From assembly GCF_005938655.1 (NCBI RefSeq), contig NZ_VCQT01000019.1, positions 118,003-182,002 of the forward strand: a stretch of DNA of 64,000 nucleotides. The letters are read 5' to 3'. Made by a program: the position numbers and the translations under genes. How positions within the stretch are numbered: position 1 is the first letter of the stretch; each line of letters starts with the position of its first letter. The DNA comes from Alloalcanivorax gelatiniphagus (GTDB lineage Bacteria; Pseudomonadota; Gammaproteobacteria; Pseudomonadales; Alcanivoracaceae). Below are positions 17,512 through 26,405 of this stretch, in pieces. The notes under the pieces are model-generated. The model worked only from the letters and a program-made list of their open reading frames with translations. It was not told where the DNA came from and did no database searches.

Positions 17512-18824
17512 GGGGCGGGCCGGGCCCACAGGTCGTGGTCGTCCGCGTCCTCGACGATCACCTTGAGACGCTGGCCGGGGCGCAGATCAGCGACGCCGGG
17601 CAGATGCACCTGGCCGTCGATCTCCGGGGCATCGCCCTGGGTGCGGGCCAGGGCGCCGTCCGGGCCGGCCTCGTCCACCAGCACTTCCAGGGTGCGGCCG
17701 ATCTTGCGCTGCAGCTTGTCGGCGCTGATCCGCGCCTGCACGTTCATAAAGCGCTCCTGGCGCTCCAGGGCCAGATCTTCATCCACCGGGTCGGGCAGGG
17801 CGTTGGCGGCGGCGCCGTCCACCGGCGAATAGGTGAAGCAACCCACCCGGTCCAGTTGCGCCTCTTCCAGCCAATCCAGCAGCCGTTCGAAATCGTCGTC
17901 GGTTTCCCCGGGGAAGCCGACGATAAAGGTGCTGCGCAGGGTGATGTCCGGGCAGATCTCCCGCCAGCGGCGAATCCGCTCCAGGCTGTTCTCGGCGTGG
18001 GCCGGGCGTTTCATGGCCTTGAGAATGCGCGGGCTGGCGTGCTGAAAGGGAATGTCCAGGTAGGGCAGGATATGGCCCTCGGCCATCATCGGAATGATGT
18101 CGTCCACGTGGGGATACGGGTACACGTAATGCAGCCGCACCCAGGCGCCCAGCTGGCCCAGGGCCTGGCACAGCTCCAGCATGCGGGTCTTCACCGGCAT
18201 CCCCTGCCAGAAGCCGGTCTGGTACTTGCGGTCCACGCCGTAGGCGCTGGTGTCCTGGCTGATCACCAGCAGCTCCTGCACGCCGGCCTTGACCAGCCGT
18301 TCCGCCTCGTCGAGCACGTCGCCCACCGGCCGGGAGTCCAGCTTGCCGCGCATGCTCGGGATGATGCAGAAGCTGCATTTGTGATTGCAGCCCTCGGAAA
18401 TCTTCAGGTAGGCGTAGTGGCGCGGGGTCAGCTTGATGCCCTGCGGCGGCACCAGATCCACGAACGGGTCATGGTCGCGGCTGGGTGGCACCACCTGGTG
18501 CACCGCGCCCACCACCTGCTCGTACTGCTGCGGGCCGGTCACCGCCAGCACCGACGGATGGGCCTGGCGGATCACCGACTCCTCCACGCCCATGCAACCG
18601 GTGACGATCACCTTGCCGTTTTCCGCCAGCGCTTCGCCGATGGCGTCCAGGGACTCGGCCTTGGCGTCGTCGATAAAACCGCAGGTATTGACCACCACCA
18701 CGTCGGCGTCATCATAGCTGGCGGTGACCTGATAACCTTCGGTGCGCAGCTGGGTAAGAATGCGCTCTGAATCGACCAGGGCCTTGGGGCAGCCCAGGCT
18801 GACGAACCCTACTTTTCCGCACAT
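17508..18824 (-). CDS. rimO: Ribosomal protein S12 methylthiotransferase RimO
   Basis: Radical-SAM enzyme that adds a methylthio group to Asp88 of ribosomal protein S12. 438 residues (E. coli 441): N-terminal UPF0004 domain starting [20 protein letters not shown] with cysteines for the auxiliary [4Fe-4S] cluster (also VNTCGF and TGCMG), radical-SAM domain with CNHKCSFC, and a C-terminal TRAM domain. The ATG at 18824 follows a GAGGTG ribosome-binding site and gives the family N-terminus; the long upstream in-frame extension is not coding. Divergent from thpR. Confidence 0.94.
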   Translation of the reverse strand: MCGKVGFVSLGCPKALVDSERILTQLRTEGYQVTASYDDADVVVVNTCGFIDDAKAESLDAIGEALAENGKVIVTGCMGVEESVIRQAHPSVLAVTGPQQYEQVVGAVHQVVPPSRDHDPFVDLVPPQGIKLTPRHYAYLKISEGCNHKCSFCIIPSMRGKLDSRPVGDVLDEAERLVKAGVQELLVISQDTSAYGVDRKYQTGFWQGMPVKTRMLELCQALGQLGAWVRLHYVYPYPHVDDIIPMMAEGHILPYLDIPFQHASPRILKAMKRPAHAENSLERIRRWREICPDITLRSTFIVGFPGETDDDFERLLDWLEEAQLDRVGCFTYSPVDGAAANALPDPVDEDLALERQERFMNVQARISADKLQRKIGRTLEVLVDEAGPDGALARTQGDAPEIDGQVHLPGVADLRPGQRLKVIVEDADDHDLWARPAP

Positions 18825-18909
18825 AAACACCTCGAACTTGGGGTGCGGCATTCTAACGCCGGGCCACCGCCCTGACCATCCATCATCGGACCCTGGAGGA
18901 CCACCCGGA

Positions 18910-19413
18910 ATGCGCTGTTTCATCGCTGTCCCGGTGCCCCCGGCGCTGGCCGTCACCCTGGGCCAACAGGCCGTGCCGGACCAGGGCCGGCGGTCCGCCG
19001 CCACCGATCTGCATCTGACCCTGGCGTTTCTTGGCGAGCGCGACCCGGATTGGGCGCGGCGGCTGTGGCCGGCACTGGCCGGCCTGGCCGCCGCCACCCC
19101 CGCTTTCAACCTGACCCTCACGGAAATCGGCCCCTTTCCCCACCGGGAAGGGCGCATCTGGGCGGCCCGGGCCGAGCCGGCGCCGCCGTTGATGGGCCTG
19201 CACCGGAACCTGTGGCGCTGTCTGGAGGAGAGTGGGGTGGCCGGGGAGGAGCGCGCCTTTCTGCCCCATGTGACCCTGGCCCGCCTGCCCGGACCCACCC
19301 GCGCCGCCCCCGTGCCCGGCCCCTGGCACTTGCCGGTGACGGAGCTGGTCTTCCAGGAGAGCCCGCCGGACGGCGGCGGCTACCGGACCCTGAAGCGCTG
19401 GGCCCTGCAATAA
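18910..19413 (+). CDS. thpR: RNA 2',3'-cyclic phosphodiesterase (ThpR / LigT family)
   Basis: A 167-residue 2H phosphoesterase hydrolysing 2',3'-cyclic phosphate RNA ends. Both H-x-T-x signatures are present, HLTLAFLGE (about residue 36) and HVTLARL (about residue 119), and the N-terminus [10 protein letters not shown] matches the family (MRxFIAxxxP). The ATG at 18910 follows a GGAGG ribosome-binding site. Divergent from rimO with 85 bp between; its end meets the REP array before pntB. Confidence 0.9.
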   Translation: MRCFIAVPVPPALAVTLGQQAVPDQGRRSAATDLHLTLAFLGERDPDWARRLWPALAGLAAATPAFNLTLTEIGPFPHREGRIWAARAEPAPPLMGLHRNLWRCLEESGVAGEERAFLPHVTLARLPGPTRAAPVPGPWHLPVTELVFQESPPDGGGYRTLKRWALQ

Positions 19414-19432
19414 CCCCGCCGCAGGGGTGCTT

Positions 19433-19666
19433 GTAGGAGCGACTTCAGTCGCGATGACGATGGCACGGCTGGTGATCGCGGCTAAAGCCGCTCCTACAGG
19501 GTTCCTAGGGGTGTTTGTAGGAGCGACTTCAGTCGCGATGAAGATGGCACGGCGGGTGATCGCGGCTGAAGCCGCTCCTACAGGGCTCCTAGGGGCGCTT
19601 GTAGGAGCGACTTTAGTCGCGATTAAGATGGCGCCGGAGGGGATCGCGGCTGAAGCCGCTCCTACA
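19433..19666. repeat. Three tandem REP pairs (A/T forward, G/C reverse)
   Basis: Three about 84-bp units, each a forward A/T-type REP followed by an inverted G/C-type REP: 19433-19455/19475-19498, 19517-19539/19559-19582 and 19601-19623/19643-19666. The third forward copy has loop TTTA in place of TTCA. Spacer sequences (GATGGCACGGCKGGTG) are also conserved between units, indicating tandem duplication. Confidence 0.92.
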
Positions 19667-19717
19667 GTCATTTTCGGGCCGCGGGGATCGGCGTCCCGGA
19701 TAGATGCGCGATGAGGT

Positions 19718-19750
19718 AAAAAAAGCCCGGCGCGAGGCCGGGCTTTTTTC
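19718..19750. terminator. Bidirectional rho-independent terminator between thpR and pntB
   Basis: GCCCGGC and GCCGGGC arms around a short CGAG loop, flanked by an A-run on the left and a T-run on the right, so it can act in both directions. It lies 21 bp after the pntB stop. Confidence 0.88.
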
Positions 19751-19770
19751 GGGTTGGCGGATCGCGGGGA

Positions 19771-21153
19771 TCAGCCTTCCTTGAGGGCGGTGGTGATGTC
19801 CACCACGGCGCCCTTGCCGTCGCCGAACAACATCAGGGTGTTGTCCTTGGCGAACAGCGGGTTGGGCAGGCCGGCGAAGCCCGGGCTCAGCGAGCGCTTC
19901 ACCACCACCACGGTCCTGGCCTTGTCCACGTTGAGGATCGGCATGCCGTAAATCGGGCTGCCTTTGTCCTCGCGGGCCAGCGGGTTGGTCACGTCGTTGG
20001 CGCCGAGCACGATGGCCACGTCGGTTTGCTCGAAGGTCGGATTGATGGTGTCCATGTCCTTGAGCTTGTCGTAGGGCACTTCCGCTTCCGCCAGCAGCAC
20101 GTTCATGTGACCGGGCATACGGCCCGCCACCGGGTGAATGGCGTACTCCACCTCGGTGCCATTGGCTTCCATGGTGTCGGCCAGGTCGCGCACCGCGTGC
20201 TGGGCCTGGGCCATGGCCAGGCCGAAGCCGGGCACGATCACCACCCGCTGGGCGGTTTCCAGGACCATGGCCACTTCCTCGGCGGAGGTGGACTTGATCT
20301 TGCCTTCGTAGACCTCGTCCTGATCCATGGCTTCGCCGGCTTCCGCCATCACGCCGAACAGCACGTTGGTGAGGGAGCGGTTCATGGCCTTACACATGAT
20401 CTGCGTAAGGATCAGGCCGGAGGCGCCCACCAGGGACCCGGTGACGATCAGGGCGCTGTTGCCCATCACGAAACCGGCGGCGGAGGCGGCGAGACCGGAG
20501 TAGGAGTTGAGCAGCGCGATCACCACCGGCATGTCGGCGCCGCCGATGGGCAGCACCAGCAGCAGGCCGAGGACCGCGGCGGCGATGGCCAGCGCCCAGA
20601 ACACCGTGGGGGTGCCGGGGTTGGCGACCAGATAGGCGATGGCCAGCACGGAGCCGATCAGCAGGATGGCGTTGACCACCTTCATGCCCGGGAAGCCCAT
20701 GGGCTTGCCGTCGATCAGTTCCTGCAGCTTGGCGAACGCCACCAGGGAGCCGGTCAGGGTCACCGCGCCAATCAGCACCGCGGCGCCGGTGGCGATGATG
20801 CCCACCATGTCCGGATGGCCGCCACGGAAGAATTCCGCCGCCGCCACCGCGAAGGACGCGCCGCCACCGAAGCCGTTGAGCAGGGCCACCAGCTGGGGCA
20901 TGGCGGTCATCTGTACTTTCTTGGCCAGGATGGCGCCGATCACGCCGCCGACGATGACGCCGGCGATGATGATTTCGTAGGTAACGATGTCGCGGTGCAG
21001 CAGGGTGATCACACAGGCCACGCCCATGCCGGCGGCCGCCAGCAGGTTGCCGCGCACGGCGGTCTTCGGCTTGGTCAGACCCTTGATGCCGAGGACGAAG
21101 AGAACCGCCGAAATCAGATAGGCGATATCAATCCAGTTATCGGAAATCTGCAT
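19771..21153 (-). CDS. pntB: NAD(P) transhydrogenase subunit beta
   Basis: Membrane plus NADP(H)-binding (domain III) subunit of the proton-translocating transhydrogenase, which uses the proton gradient to make NADPH from NADH. 460 residues: several membrane helices in the first about 270 residues, then the soluble domain III with VVIVPGFGLAMAQAQ (NADP-binding GxGxxxA/G type) and VAIVLGANDVTNP. Third gene of a tight operon (3-bp gap from pntAB) ending at a strong hairpin terminator. Confidence 0.95.
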   Translation of the reverse strand: MQISDNWIDIAYLISAVLFVLGIKGLTKPKTAVRGNLLAAAGMGVACVITLLHRDIVTYEIIIAGVIVGGVIGAILAKKVQMTAMPQLVALLNGFGGGASFAVAAAEFFRGGHPDMVGIIATGAAVLIGAVTLTGSLVAFAKLQELIDGKPMGFPGMKVVNAILLIGSVLAIAYLVANPGTPTVFWALAIAAAVLGLLLVLPIGGADMPVVIALLNSYSGLAASAAGFVMGNSALIVTGSLVGASGLILTQIMCKAMNRSLTNVLFGVMAEAGEAMDQDEVYEGKIKSTSAEEVAMVLETAQRVVIVPGFGLAMAQAQHAVRDLADTMEANGTEVEYAIHPVAGRMPGHMNVLLAEAEVPYDKLKDMDTINPTFEQTDVAIVLGANDVTNPLAREDKGSPIYGMPILNVDKARTVVVVKRSLSPGFAGLPNPLFAKDNTLMLFGDGKGAVVDITTALKEG

Positions 21154-21156
21154 GGG

Positions 21157-21432
21157 TTACTTCCTCTTGAACATCGCGAGCATGCGATTGGTGACCATGA
21201 AGCCGCCAATCACGTTGATGGTCGCCAGCACCACGGCGATAAAGCCGAGGACGTTGATCAACAGACCCGCGTCGGAGCCGGCGGCGATCAGCGCGCCCAC
21301 CAGGGTAATGCCGGAGATGGCGTTGGAGCCGGACATCAAGGGGGTGTGCAGGGTCGGCGGTACCTTGGTGATCAGTTCCACACCGAGGAAGATGGCCAGC
21401 ACAAAGAGGGTAAGCTGTGATACGAAGTCCAT
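21157..21432 (-). CDS. pntAB: NAD(P) transhydrogenase subunit alpha part 2 (membrane segment)
   Basis: A 91-residue membrane subunit with three to four helices (LTLFVLAIFLGVELI, ISGITLVGALIAAG, LGFIAVVLATINVIGGFMV) equal to the C-terminal part of E. coli PntA. A separate small gene is the arrangement found in Rhodospirillum-type three-subunit enzymes. The start overlaps the pntAA stop by one base (TAATG), indicating coupled translation. Confidence 0.94.
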   Translation of the reverse strand: MDFVSQLTLFVLAIFLGVELITKVPPTLHTPLMSGSNAISGITLVGALIAAGSDAGLLINVLGFIAVVLATINVIGGFMVTNRMLAMFKRK

Positions 21433-22670
21433 TACTTGTCCTCCTCGCCGTTGGAATCACCGCCTTCGGCGGGGGCTTCCGGTTCGGCTTTTTTCAGTTC
21501 CGGCAGGCCCAGCATCTCGCGCAGGCGCGCCTGCGGTACGTCGCCATCGTGACTGATCACGGTGTCGGCCACGATCTGGTCCTCGAAGTCCAGCTGCAGG
21601 TCGCCGTTGTCGTCGAGCAGCAGCTTGAGCAGGTTTTCCATGTTCTTGCCGAACATCTGGCTGGCATGGAAAGCCACGGAGGAGGGCACGTTGGTGGGGC
21701 CGATGATGGTGACGCCATGCTCAACCACGGTTTCGCCGGCCTGGGTCAGCTCGCAGTTGCCACCGCGCTCCGCCGCCAGATCGACAATCACCGAGCCGGG
21801 CTTCATGGCCTTGACCATGTCGGCGGTGACCAGAATCGGGCTCTTGGCGCCGGGTACCGCGGCGGTGGTGACCACCACGTCCATTTCCTTGATCACCTCG
21901 GTCATCAGCTCGCGCTGACGCTTGAGGAAATCCTCGCCCTGGGCCTTGGCGTAACCGCCGGAGCCTTCCGCTTCGCCGGTGTCCAGGTCCAGTTCCACCG
22001 GCTTGGCACCCACCGACAGAATCTGTTCACGGGCGGCCGGGCGAACGTCATAGGCTTCCACGATGGCGCCCAGGCGCTTGGCGGTGGCACAGGCCTGCAG
22101 GCCGGCCACACCGGCGCCCATCACGAACACCCGGGAGGCGTTCAGGGTACCGGCGGCGGTCATGTTCATCGGGAACATGCGGTGCGAGGCGTTGGCCGCC
22201 AGCAGCACGCATTTGTAGCCGGCGATCATGGCCATGGAAGACAGCACGTCCATGGACTGGGCCCGGGTGATGCGCGGCACCAGCTCCAGGGCGATGCCGG
22301 TCACCTTATGTTCGGCCAGGGTCTGGGCGAATTGCGGGTTGGCCAGCGGATCCGTCATGCCAATCAGGAACTGATCGGCTTTCAGGTTGTCCACGTCTTT
22401 ATCGCCGTTGGTCGTATTGCTACCCGGAGTCTGCACTTGCAGGATAGCCCGAGCGTTGGAAAAGATCTGATCCCTGTCGACAAGCTTCGCACCGGCGGCT
22501 TCGTAATCGCCGTCCTGGAAGCCCGCCGCCTCGCCGGCGCCTCGTTCGATAAGAATCTCGACGCCTTGCTTTTTCAAAAGTGCGCCGACGTTGGCGGGCG
22601 TCAAAGCGACGCGCTCTTCGCCGGGGCAGATTTCCTTGGGTACACCGATAATCACCTGCGTTACCCCCAT
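21432..22670 (-). CDS. pntAA: NAD(P) transhydrogenase subunit alpha part 1 (NAD-binding domain)
   Basis: Soluble NAD(H)-binding domain I of the transhydrogenase, 412 residues, related to alanine dehydrogenase: N-terminal GVPKEICPGEERVALTP and dinucleotide-binding stretch VFVMGAGVAGLQACATAKRLG. An acidic, Pro/Glu-rich tail (KKAEPEAPAEGGDSNGEEDK) is disordered. First gene of pntAA-pntAB-pntB. The 169-bp upstream gap has a terminator for the preceding kinase gene and an imperfect dyad (CCCGGGAATTTTCCGGGG, 22693-22710) directly before the gene. Confidence 0.95.
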   Translation of the reverse strand: MGVTQVIIGVPKEICPGEERVALTPANVGALLKKQGVEILIERGAGEAAGFQDGDYEAAGAKLVDRDQIFSNARAILQVQTPGSNTTNGDKDVDNLKADQFLIGMTDPLANPQFAQTLAEHKVTGIALELVPRITRAQSMDVLSSMAMIAGYKCVLLAANASHRMFPMNMTAAGTLNASRVFVMGAGVAGLQACATAKRLGAIVEAYDVRPAAREQILSVGAKPVELDLDTGEAEGSGGYAKAQGEDFLKRQRELMTEVIKEMDVVVTTAAVPGAKSPILVTADMVKAMKPGSVIVDLAAERGGNCELTQAGETVVEHGVTIIGPTNVPSSVAFHASQMFGKNMENLLKLLLDDNGDLQLDFEDQIVADTVISHDGDVPQARLREMLGLPELKKAEPEAPAEGGDSNGEEDK

Positions 22671-22717
22671 TTTATGGTTCGTTAAAACCGGTCCCGGGAA
22701 TTTTCCGGGGACCTCGA

Positions 22718-22745
22718 AAAACGGCCGGTTTATCCAAACCGGCCG
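22718..22745 (-). terminator. Rho-independent terminator of the second ABC1 kinase gene
   Basis: Perfect 9-bp arms GGCCGGTTT (22723-22731) and AAACCGGCC (22736-22744) with a 4-base loop; read leftward, the stem is followed by GTTTTTCG. It separates the ABC1 kinase gene from the pnt operon. Confidence 0.75.
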
Positions 22746-22839
22746 CTGAGCAGGGTGCTAACCTTATTGTGGAGCGACGAGCTTGGCAAACAGGAAATGG
22801 CCACCCACTGGACAAACGGTCAATAATTGAGCGGAAATA

Positions 22840-24270
22840 TCAGCCTTTTTTCCGTTTTTCGTTCATTTTTTGTTCGACAATCGCCCGGTCCGAATCCTCC
22901 CGCATGTGTACGAACGGCTCCAGAATGGTGTTTCCGCGCACTTCCGCCTTGATCACGTGTAAAAAGGTGTAAGCACCGAGCAGCTTGCGGAACAGAAAGA
23001 TGAATTCCTTGGGCGGCACGTCGAAATGCACCGACAAAGCGGTGCGGCTGGCCCGGTTCATGACCCGGTTCGGCAGGTCGCTCTCGCCCCACAGATACTC
23101 CCCACGATCATTCACCACCGACGGCGGCGGCGGGAACCGTTCCGGGTCCTGCAGTGCCTCGATGGCCTCGAAGCAGAGCGCGGCGAAATCGTCCAGCAAC
23201 CGCTTCGGCACGTCACCGGAAAGAAAGCCCAGCGCGCGCATGGCGCGGGTCAGCCGCTCGCCGTCGTGGTACCAGGCGCCACGGATCATCTCCCGGCCGG
23301 GCCCCAGCACCTCGTCGTCGAAATCACGGATGGCGCCGAAATCCAGCAGCACGATCTGATCGCGGCCGTTCTCGTCCACGCGCATGAGGTAGTTGCCGAA
23401 GTTGGGATCGGTTTGCATTTTGTCCCACTCGAACACCTCCCGGCAGCACAGCTCCATGATCGCCCGGCCCAGGAAGTTACGACGCTCCTGGCTCAGCTCG
23501 GTGACCGAGGGGTCACTGATGTGCACGCCTTCCTCGTAGGACAGGCAGAGAATATTGTGGGTGGAGTAGTCCGCGAACACCTCCGGCACCACGAAACGGG
23601 GATCGTCGCGGAGGATTTCACGGAAGTGCCGGGTGGTGTGCGCTTCCAGATCGTAGTCCACCTCGCGGCCGAGCATGGCCCGTACTTCGTCCAGCCATTG
23701 ATTGAACTGCTCGGTGATCGGCACCAGCCGGCTCAGCTTCAGCAGCCGCACCAGGGCGCGCATGTCCGAATCGATGGCGTTGGCCACCCCGGGATACTGG
23801 ATCTTCAGCACCAGCTCGCGGCCGTCGCTTTTGCGCCGGGCCCGGTGCACCTGGGCCAGGCTGGCGGCGCCCAGGGGCTGCGGGTCCACCTCCAGATCAC
23901 GCAGCTTGACGGTGCCCAGCTGCTGTTTCAGGTGTTTCTCCACCGCGGACCATTCCAGGGCGGTGGTGCTGTTTTCCAGGGTGTGCAGCGCGGCGGTGAC
24001 TTCCTCGGGCAGGAAGTGCTCGCCGAACAGGGCCATCATTTGCCCGATCTTGACCACCGATCCCTTCAGCCGGCCCAGCTCATCGACCAGTTCCCGGGCG
24101 CGCTCGGACAGGTTCTCCCGGCGCCGGGCTTCCCGTTTGTCGGCGCTGCTGAACAGGCCGCCGGCGCTGGTGGTGGCGTAGCGCGCGCCGGCCAGAAAGC
24201 CGGCGCGGGCCATGGAAAAGCGGCGCTCCAGGGAGCCCGTTTTTACCCGTTTTACGGTTTTTCGTGCCAT
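22840..24270 (-). CDS. ABC1-family atypical kinase (ADCK/COQ8-like)
   Basis: A 476-residue ABC1-family protein distinct from the one at 7614. It carries the KxGQ motif (VVKIGQMMALFGEHFLP), the nucleotide-site AAS loop (LGAASLAQVHRAR), the VLKIQYPGV lysine and the metal-binding DFG (VLLDFGAIRDFDD), but no hydrophobic C-terminal anchor. Its sequence is closer to the bacterial relatives of mitochondrial COQ8 than to UbiB. Role: probably lipid or ubiquinone homeostasis, unproven. Single gene with its own terminator, divergent from an alpha/beta hydrolase gene. Confidence 0.82.
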   Translation of the reverse strand: MARKTVKRVKTGSLERRFSMARAGFLAGARYATTSAGGLFSSADKREARRRENLSERARELVDELGRLKGSVVKIGQMMALFGEHFLPEEVTAALHTLENSTTALEWSAVEKHLKQQLGTVKLRDLEVDPQPLGAASLAQVHRARRKSDGRELVLKIQYPGVANAIDSDMRALVRLLKLSRLVPITEQFNQWLDEVRAMLGREVDYDLEAHTTRHFREILRDDPRFVVPEVFADYSTHNILCLSYEEGVHISDPSVTELSQERRNFLGRAIMELCCREVFEWDKMQTDPNFGNYLMRVDENGRDQIVLLDFGAIRDFDDEVLGPGREMIRGAWYHDGERLTRAMRALGFLSGDVPKRLLDDFAALCFEAIEALQDPERFPPPPSVVNDRGEYLWGESDLPNRVMNRASRTALSVHFDVPPKEFIFLFRKLLGAYTFLHVIKAEVRGNTILEPFVHMREDSDRAIVEQKMNEKRKKG

Positions 24271-24351
24271 AGTGCCTCGCGGGTGGACGGCATCAAACGC
24301 CTGGCATTCTATCTTGCCCGGGCGTTCCAGTTATACAGGTGAGCGACTTCA

Positions 24352-25164
24352 ATGCAGGGAAATGGCGCGAGCGGCCCGTCGGCGGACGGTATGACAACCT
24401 GGGTATTGCTGCGGGGTCTGGTCCGTGAGCAGGCCCATTGGGACGGTTTCGCCGAGCGCCTGGCCGGCGCTCTCGGCAACGGCCACCGGGTACTGCCGGT
24501 GGATCTGCCCGGCAACGGGGCGCTGCACCGTCGGGCCAGCCCCACCCGGGTGGCGGGGATGGTGGCGTGCCTGCGCGAGACCCTGCGCCAGCAGGGCGTG
24601 GAAGGCCCGGTGCGGCTGGTGGCCCTGTCCCTGGGCGGCATGGTGGCGGTGGAATGGCTGCGCCATCACCCGGAGGAAATCACCGCCGCCGCGCTGATCA
24701 ACTCCAGCGCCGCCCCCTTCAGCCCGTTCTGGCGCCGGCTGCGGCCGCGCAATTACGGGCGCATTGTGTTCCAGGGCCTGCTGGCCCGGGACCGGGAAGC
24801 CCGGGAACGGATGATTCTGGAGATCACCACCAATCACCTGAGCGCCGAGGAGCGCGGCGTGATTGCCGAGCGCTTCGCCACCGTGAACGCCCTGCGGCCG
24901 GTGTCGGCGCTCAATACCGTGCGCCAGCTGTGGGCGGCGGCCCGCTTCCGGGCGCCGGCGGCGCTGCCCGCCGGCCCGGCGGTGCTGATCGTCAACGGCG
25001 CCGGGGATCGCCTGGTGCATCCGCGCTGCTCCCAGGTGCTGGCCCGGGCCTGGCGGCTGCCCCTGGCGGTGCACCGGGATGGCGGCCATGACCTGTCGCT
25101 GGACGCCCCGGACTGGCTGGCCGACACCCTGACCCAGTGGGCGCGCGGCGAGGGCGGCCGCTGA
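24352..25164 (+). CDS. Alpha/beta-fold hydrolase
   Basis: A 270-residue cytoplasmic serine hydrolase. Nucleophile elbow LSLGG (in LVALSLGGMVAVEWL), acid in NGAGDRLVHP and histidine in DGGHDLSLDAP give a full triad. There is no signal peptide. The ATG at 24352 is used; the ATG at 24391 (MTTWVLLRG) is also plausible because conserved sequence begins there. It is 98 bp upstream of the MpaB-type oxygenase on the same strand. Substrate not predictable. Confidence 0.75.
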   Translation: MQGNGASGPSADGMTTWVLLRGLVREQAHWDGFAERLAGALGNGHRVLPVDLPGNGALHRRASPTRVAGMVACLRETLRQQGVEGPVRLVALSLGGMVAVEWLRHHPEEITAAALINSSAAPFSPFWRRLRPRNYGRIVFQGLLARDREARERMILEITTNHLSAEERGVIAERFATVNALRPVSALNTVRQLWAAARFRAPAALPAGPAVLIVNGAGDRLVHPRCSQVLARAWRLPLAVHRDGGHDLSLDAPDWLADTLTQWARGEGGR

Positions 25165-25262
25165 CGGCCTTGCCGACAGCCGGGGCTTGACCCGGCCACG
25201 GCGGGCTCTTAGCGTGTACAGAACCCGCCGGTTCTGAGGCGTACCCGCAAGGAGAGCAGCGC

Positions 25263-26405
25263 ATGGCCACCCCCGCCGAACGGGCCCGTCACCGGGCCGG
25301 CCCCCGCACACCGGTGGAACACATCTGGTTTGACCGTTACGCCCCCCACCGCCTGCAGGCCTGGCGGCGGGTCCAGGACCCGCTGGCCGACCGCTGCCTG
25401 ACCGACATTCCCTTTCAACGGCCCTCCGGCCTGCTCGACGAGGTGGAGCGCCGTGCCGCCGAGCGGGGAGGGGTGTACCAGGATTTTCTCGACCACTGTT
25501 TCACGGTGCCCGGCTGGGTGGACTTCGAGGCCATGGAGCTGGGCCGGCGCATGTACCGCCGCCACGGCGCCCTGCAGGGACTGGTGCTGATGTGTTCCAG
25601 CCTGGTGGAGGGCTATGCCCACAACAAGCCGTCCCAGGTGCTGGTGGCCACCGGCCGTCTGCAGAAGGACGTGTCCCGGCGCATTTATGAAACCGGCCAG
25701 ATGCTGCATAACATCGCCGCTCCGGAAGGCCTGCGCCCCGGCGGCCTGGGCCACCGCACCCTGATGGAGGTGCGCCTGCTGCACGCGGCGGTACGCCGCT
25801 TTCTGGCCGAGCGCGGCGACTGGGACCAGGCCCGCTATGACCTGCCGATCAATCAGGAGGACATGGCCGGCACGGTGCTGGAGTTCGATTACATGGTGGT
25901 GCGCGGCCTGAAACGGCTGGGGCTGCATATCAGCGTGGAGGAGCACCGGGCGATGCACTATTTCTGGCGCTATGCCGGTTACCTGCTGGGCGTGGACGAA
26001 GCGCTGCTGACCACCAGCGTGGAGGAACAGGAGGTGCTGGCGATGCAGCTAACGGCGCATCTCTATGAGCCCACCGGCGACAGCGAAATGCTGGCCAAGT
26101 CGCTGCTGCGCGACATGGCCAACAAGCCGCCGTTCCATCTGCCCTACGATGTGTTGCTGGCGTTCAGCCGGTTTCTGGTGGGCGACGAGGTGGCCGACGA
26201 TCTCAAGCTGCACAGCAAGGTGTCGTCGGCGGCGGCGGTGCGCCTGGTTCGGGCCGGCCTGGGCGCCGCCAGCCTGGGCCAGCGGTTGCTGCCGGAAACG
26301 GCCAAGCGGCGCCTGGAGGATTTCAATCACGATCTCGGCCGGCGCACCCTCAAGGTGGGCCTGGGCAAGGACCCGGCCCGTTGGGGGTTCAAGGCGCTGA
26401 GCTAG
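25263..26405 (+). CDS. Oxygenase MpaB/rubber-oxygenase (DUF2236) family protein
   Basis: A 380-residue member of the DUF2236 family, which includes heme-dependent oxygenases such as latex-clearing protein and fungal MpaB that cleave C=C bonds in long-chain or prenylated substrates. Family features: helical fold with SLVEGYAHNKPSQVLVATGRL, the RLLHAAVRRF stretch and the INQEDMAGTVLEF motif. No signal peptide, so the protein is probably intracellular, unlike Lcp. The ATG follows AAGGAG. Its TAG stop overlaps the convergent prc stop in the tetramer CTAG. Substrate unknown. Confidence 0.78.
   Translation: MATPAERARHRAGPRTPVEHIWFDRYAPHRLQAWRRVQDPLADRCLTDIPFQRPSGLLDEVERRAAERGGVYQDFLDHCFTVPGWVDFEAMELGRRMYRRHGALQGLVLMCSSLVEGYAHNKPSQVLVATGRLQKDVSRRIYETGQMLHNIAAPEGLRPGGLGHRTLMEVRLLHAAVRRFLAERGDWDQARYDLPINQEDMAGTVLEFDYMVVRGLKRLGLHISVEEHRAMHYFWRYAGYLLGVDEALLTTSVEEQEVLAMQLTAHLYEPTGDSEMLAKSLLRDMANKPPFHLPYDVLLAFSRFLVGDEVADDLKLHSKVSSAAAVRLVRAGLGAASLGQRLLPETAKRRLEDFNHDLGRRTLKVGLGKDPARWGFKALS

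Larger units (their letters stand above)
19414..19770. other. Intergenic region thpR-pntB: REP array plus terminator
   Basis: A 357-bp convergent junction holding three REP pairs and a terminator hairpin, described separately. A run of open codons across the array gives alanine-rich repeat peptides and is not a gene. Confidence 0.8.

Noticed and set aside
18825..19298. N-terminal extension of rimO over thpR DNA
   Set aside because: The family N-terminus [14 protein letters not shown] begins at 18824 with a ribosome-binding site; thpR occupies the other strand.
19427..19714. Rightward ORF of alanine-rich repeats
   Set aside because: Same artefact from the REP array between thpR and pntB.
25165..25262. 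Promoter before the MpaB gene (TTGACC then TTAGCG)
   Set aside because: Spacing is acceptable but the -10 is poor and read-through from the upstream gene is possible.
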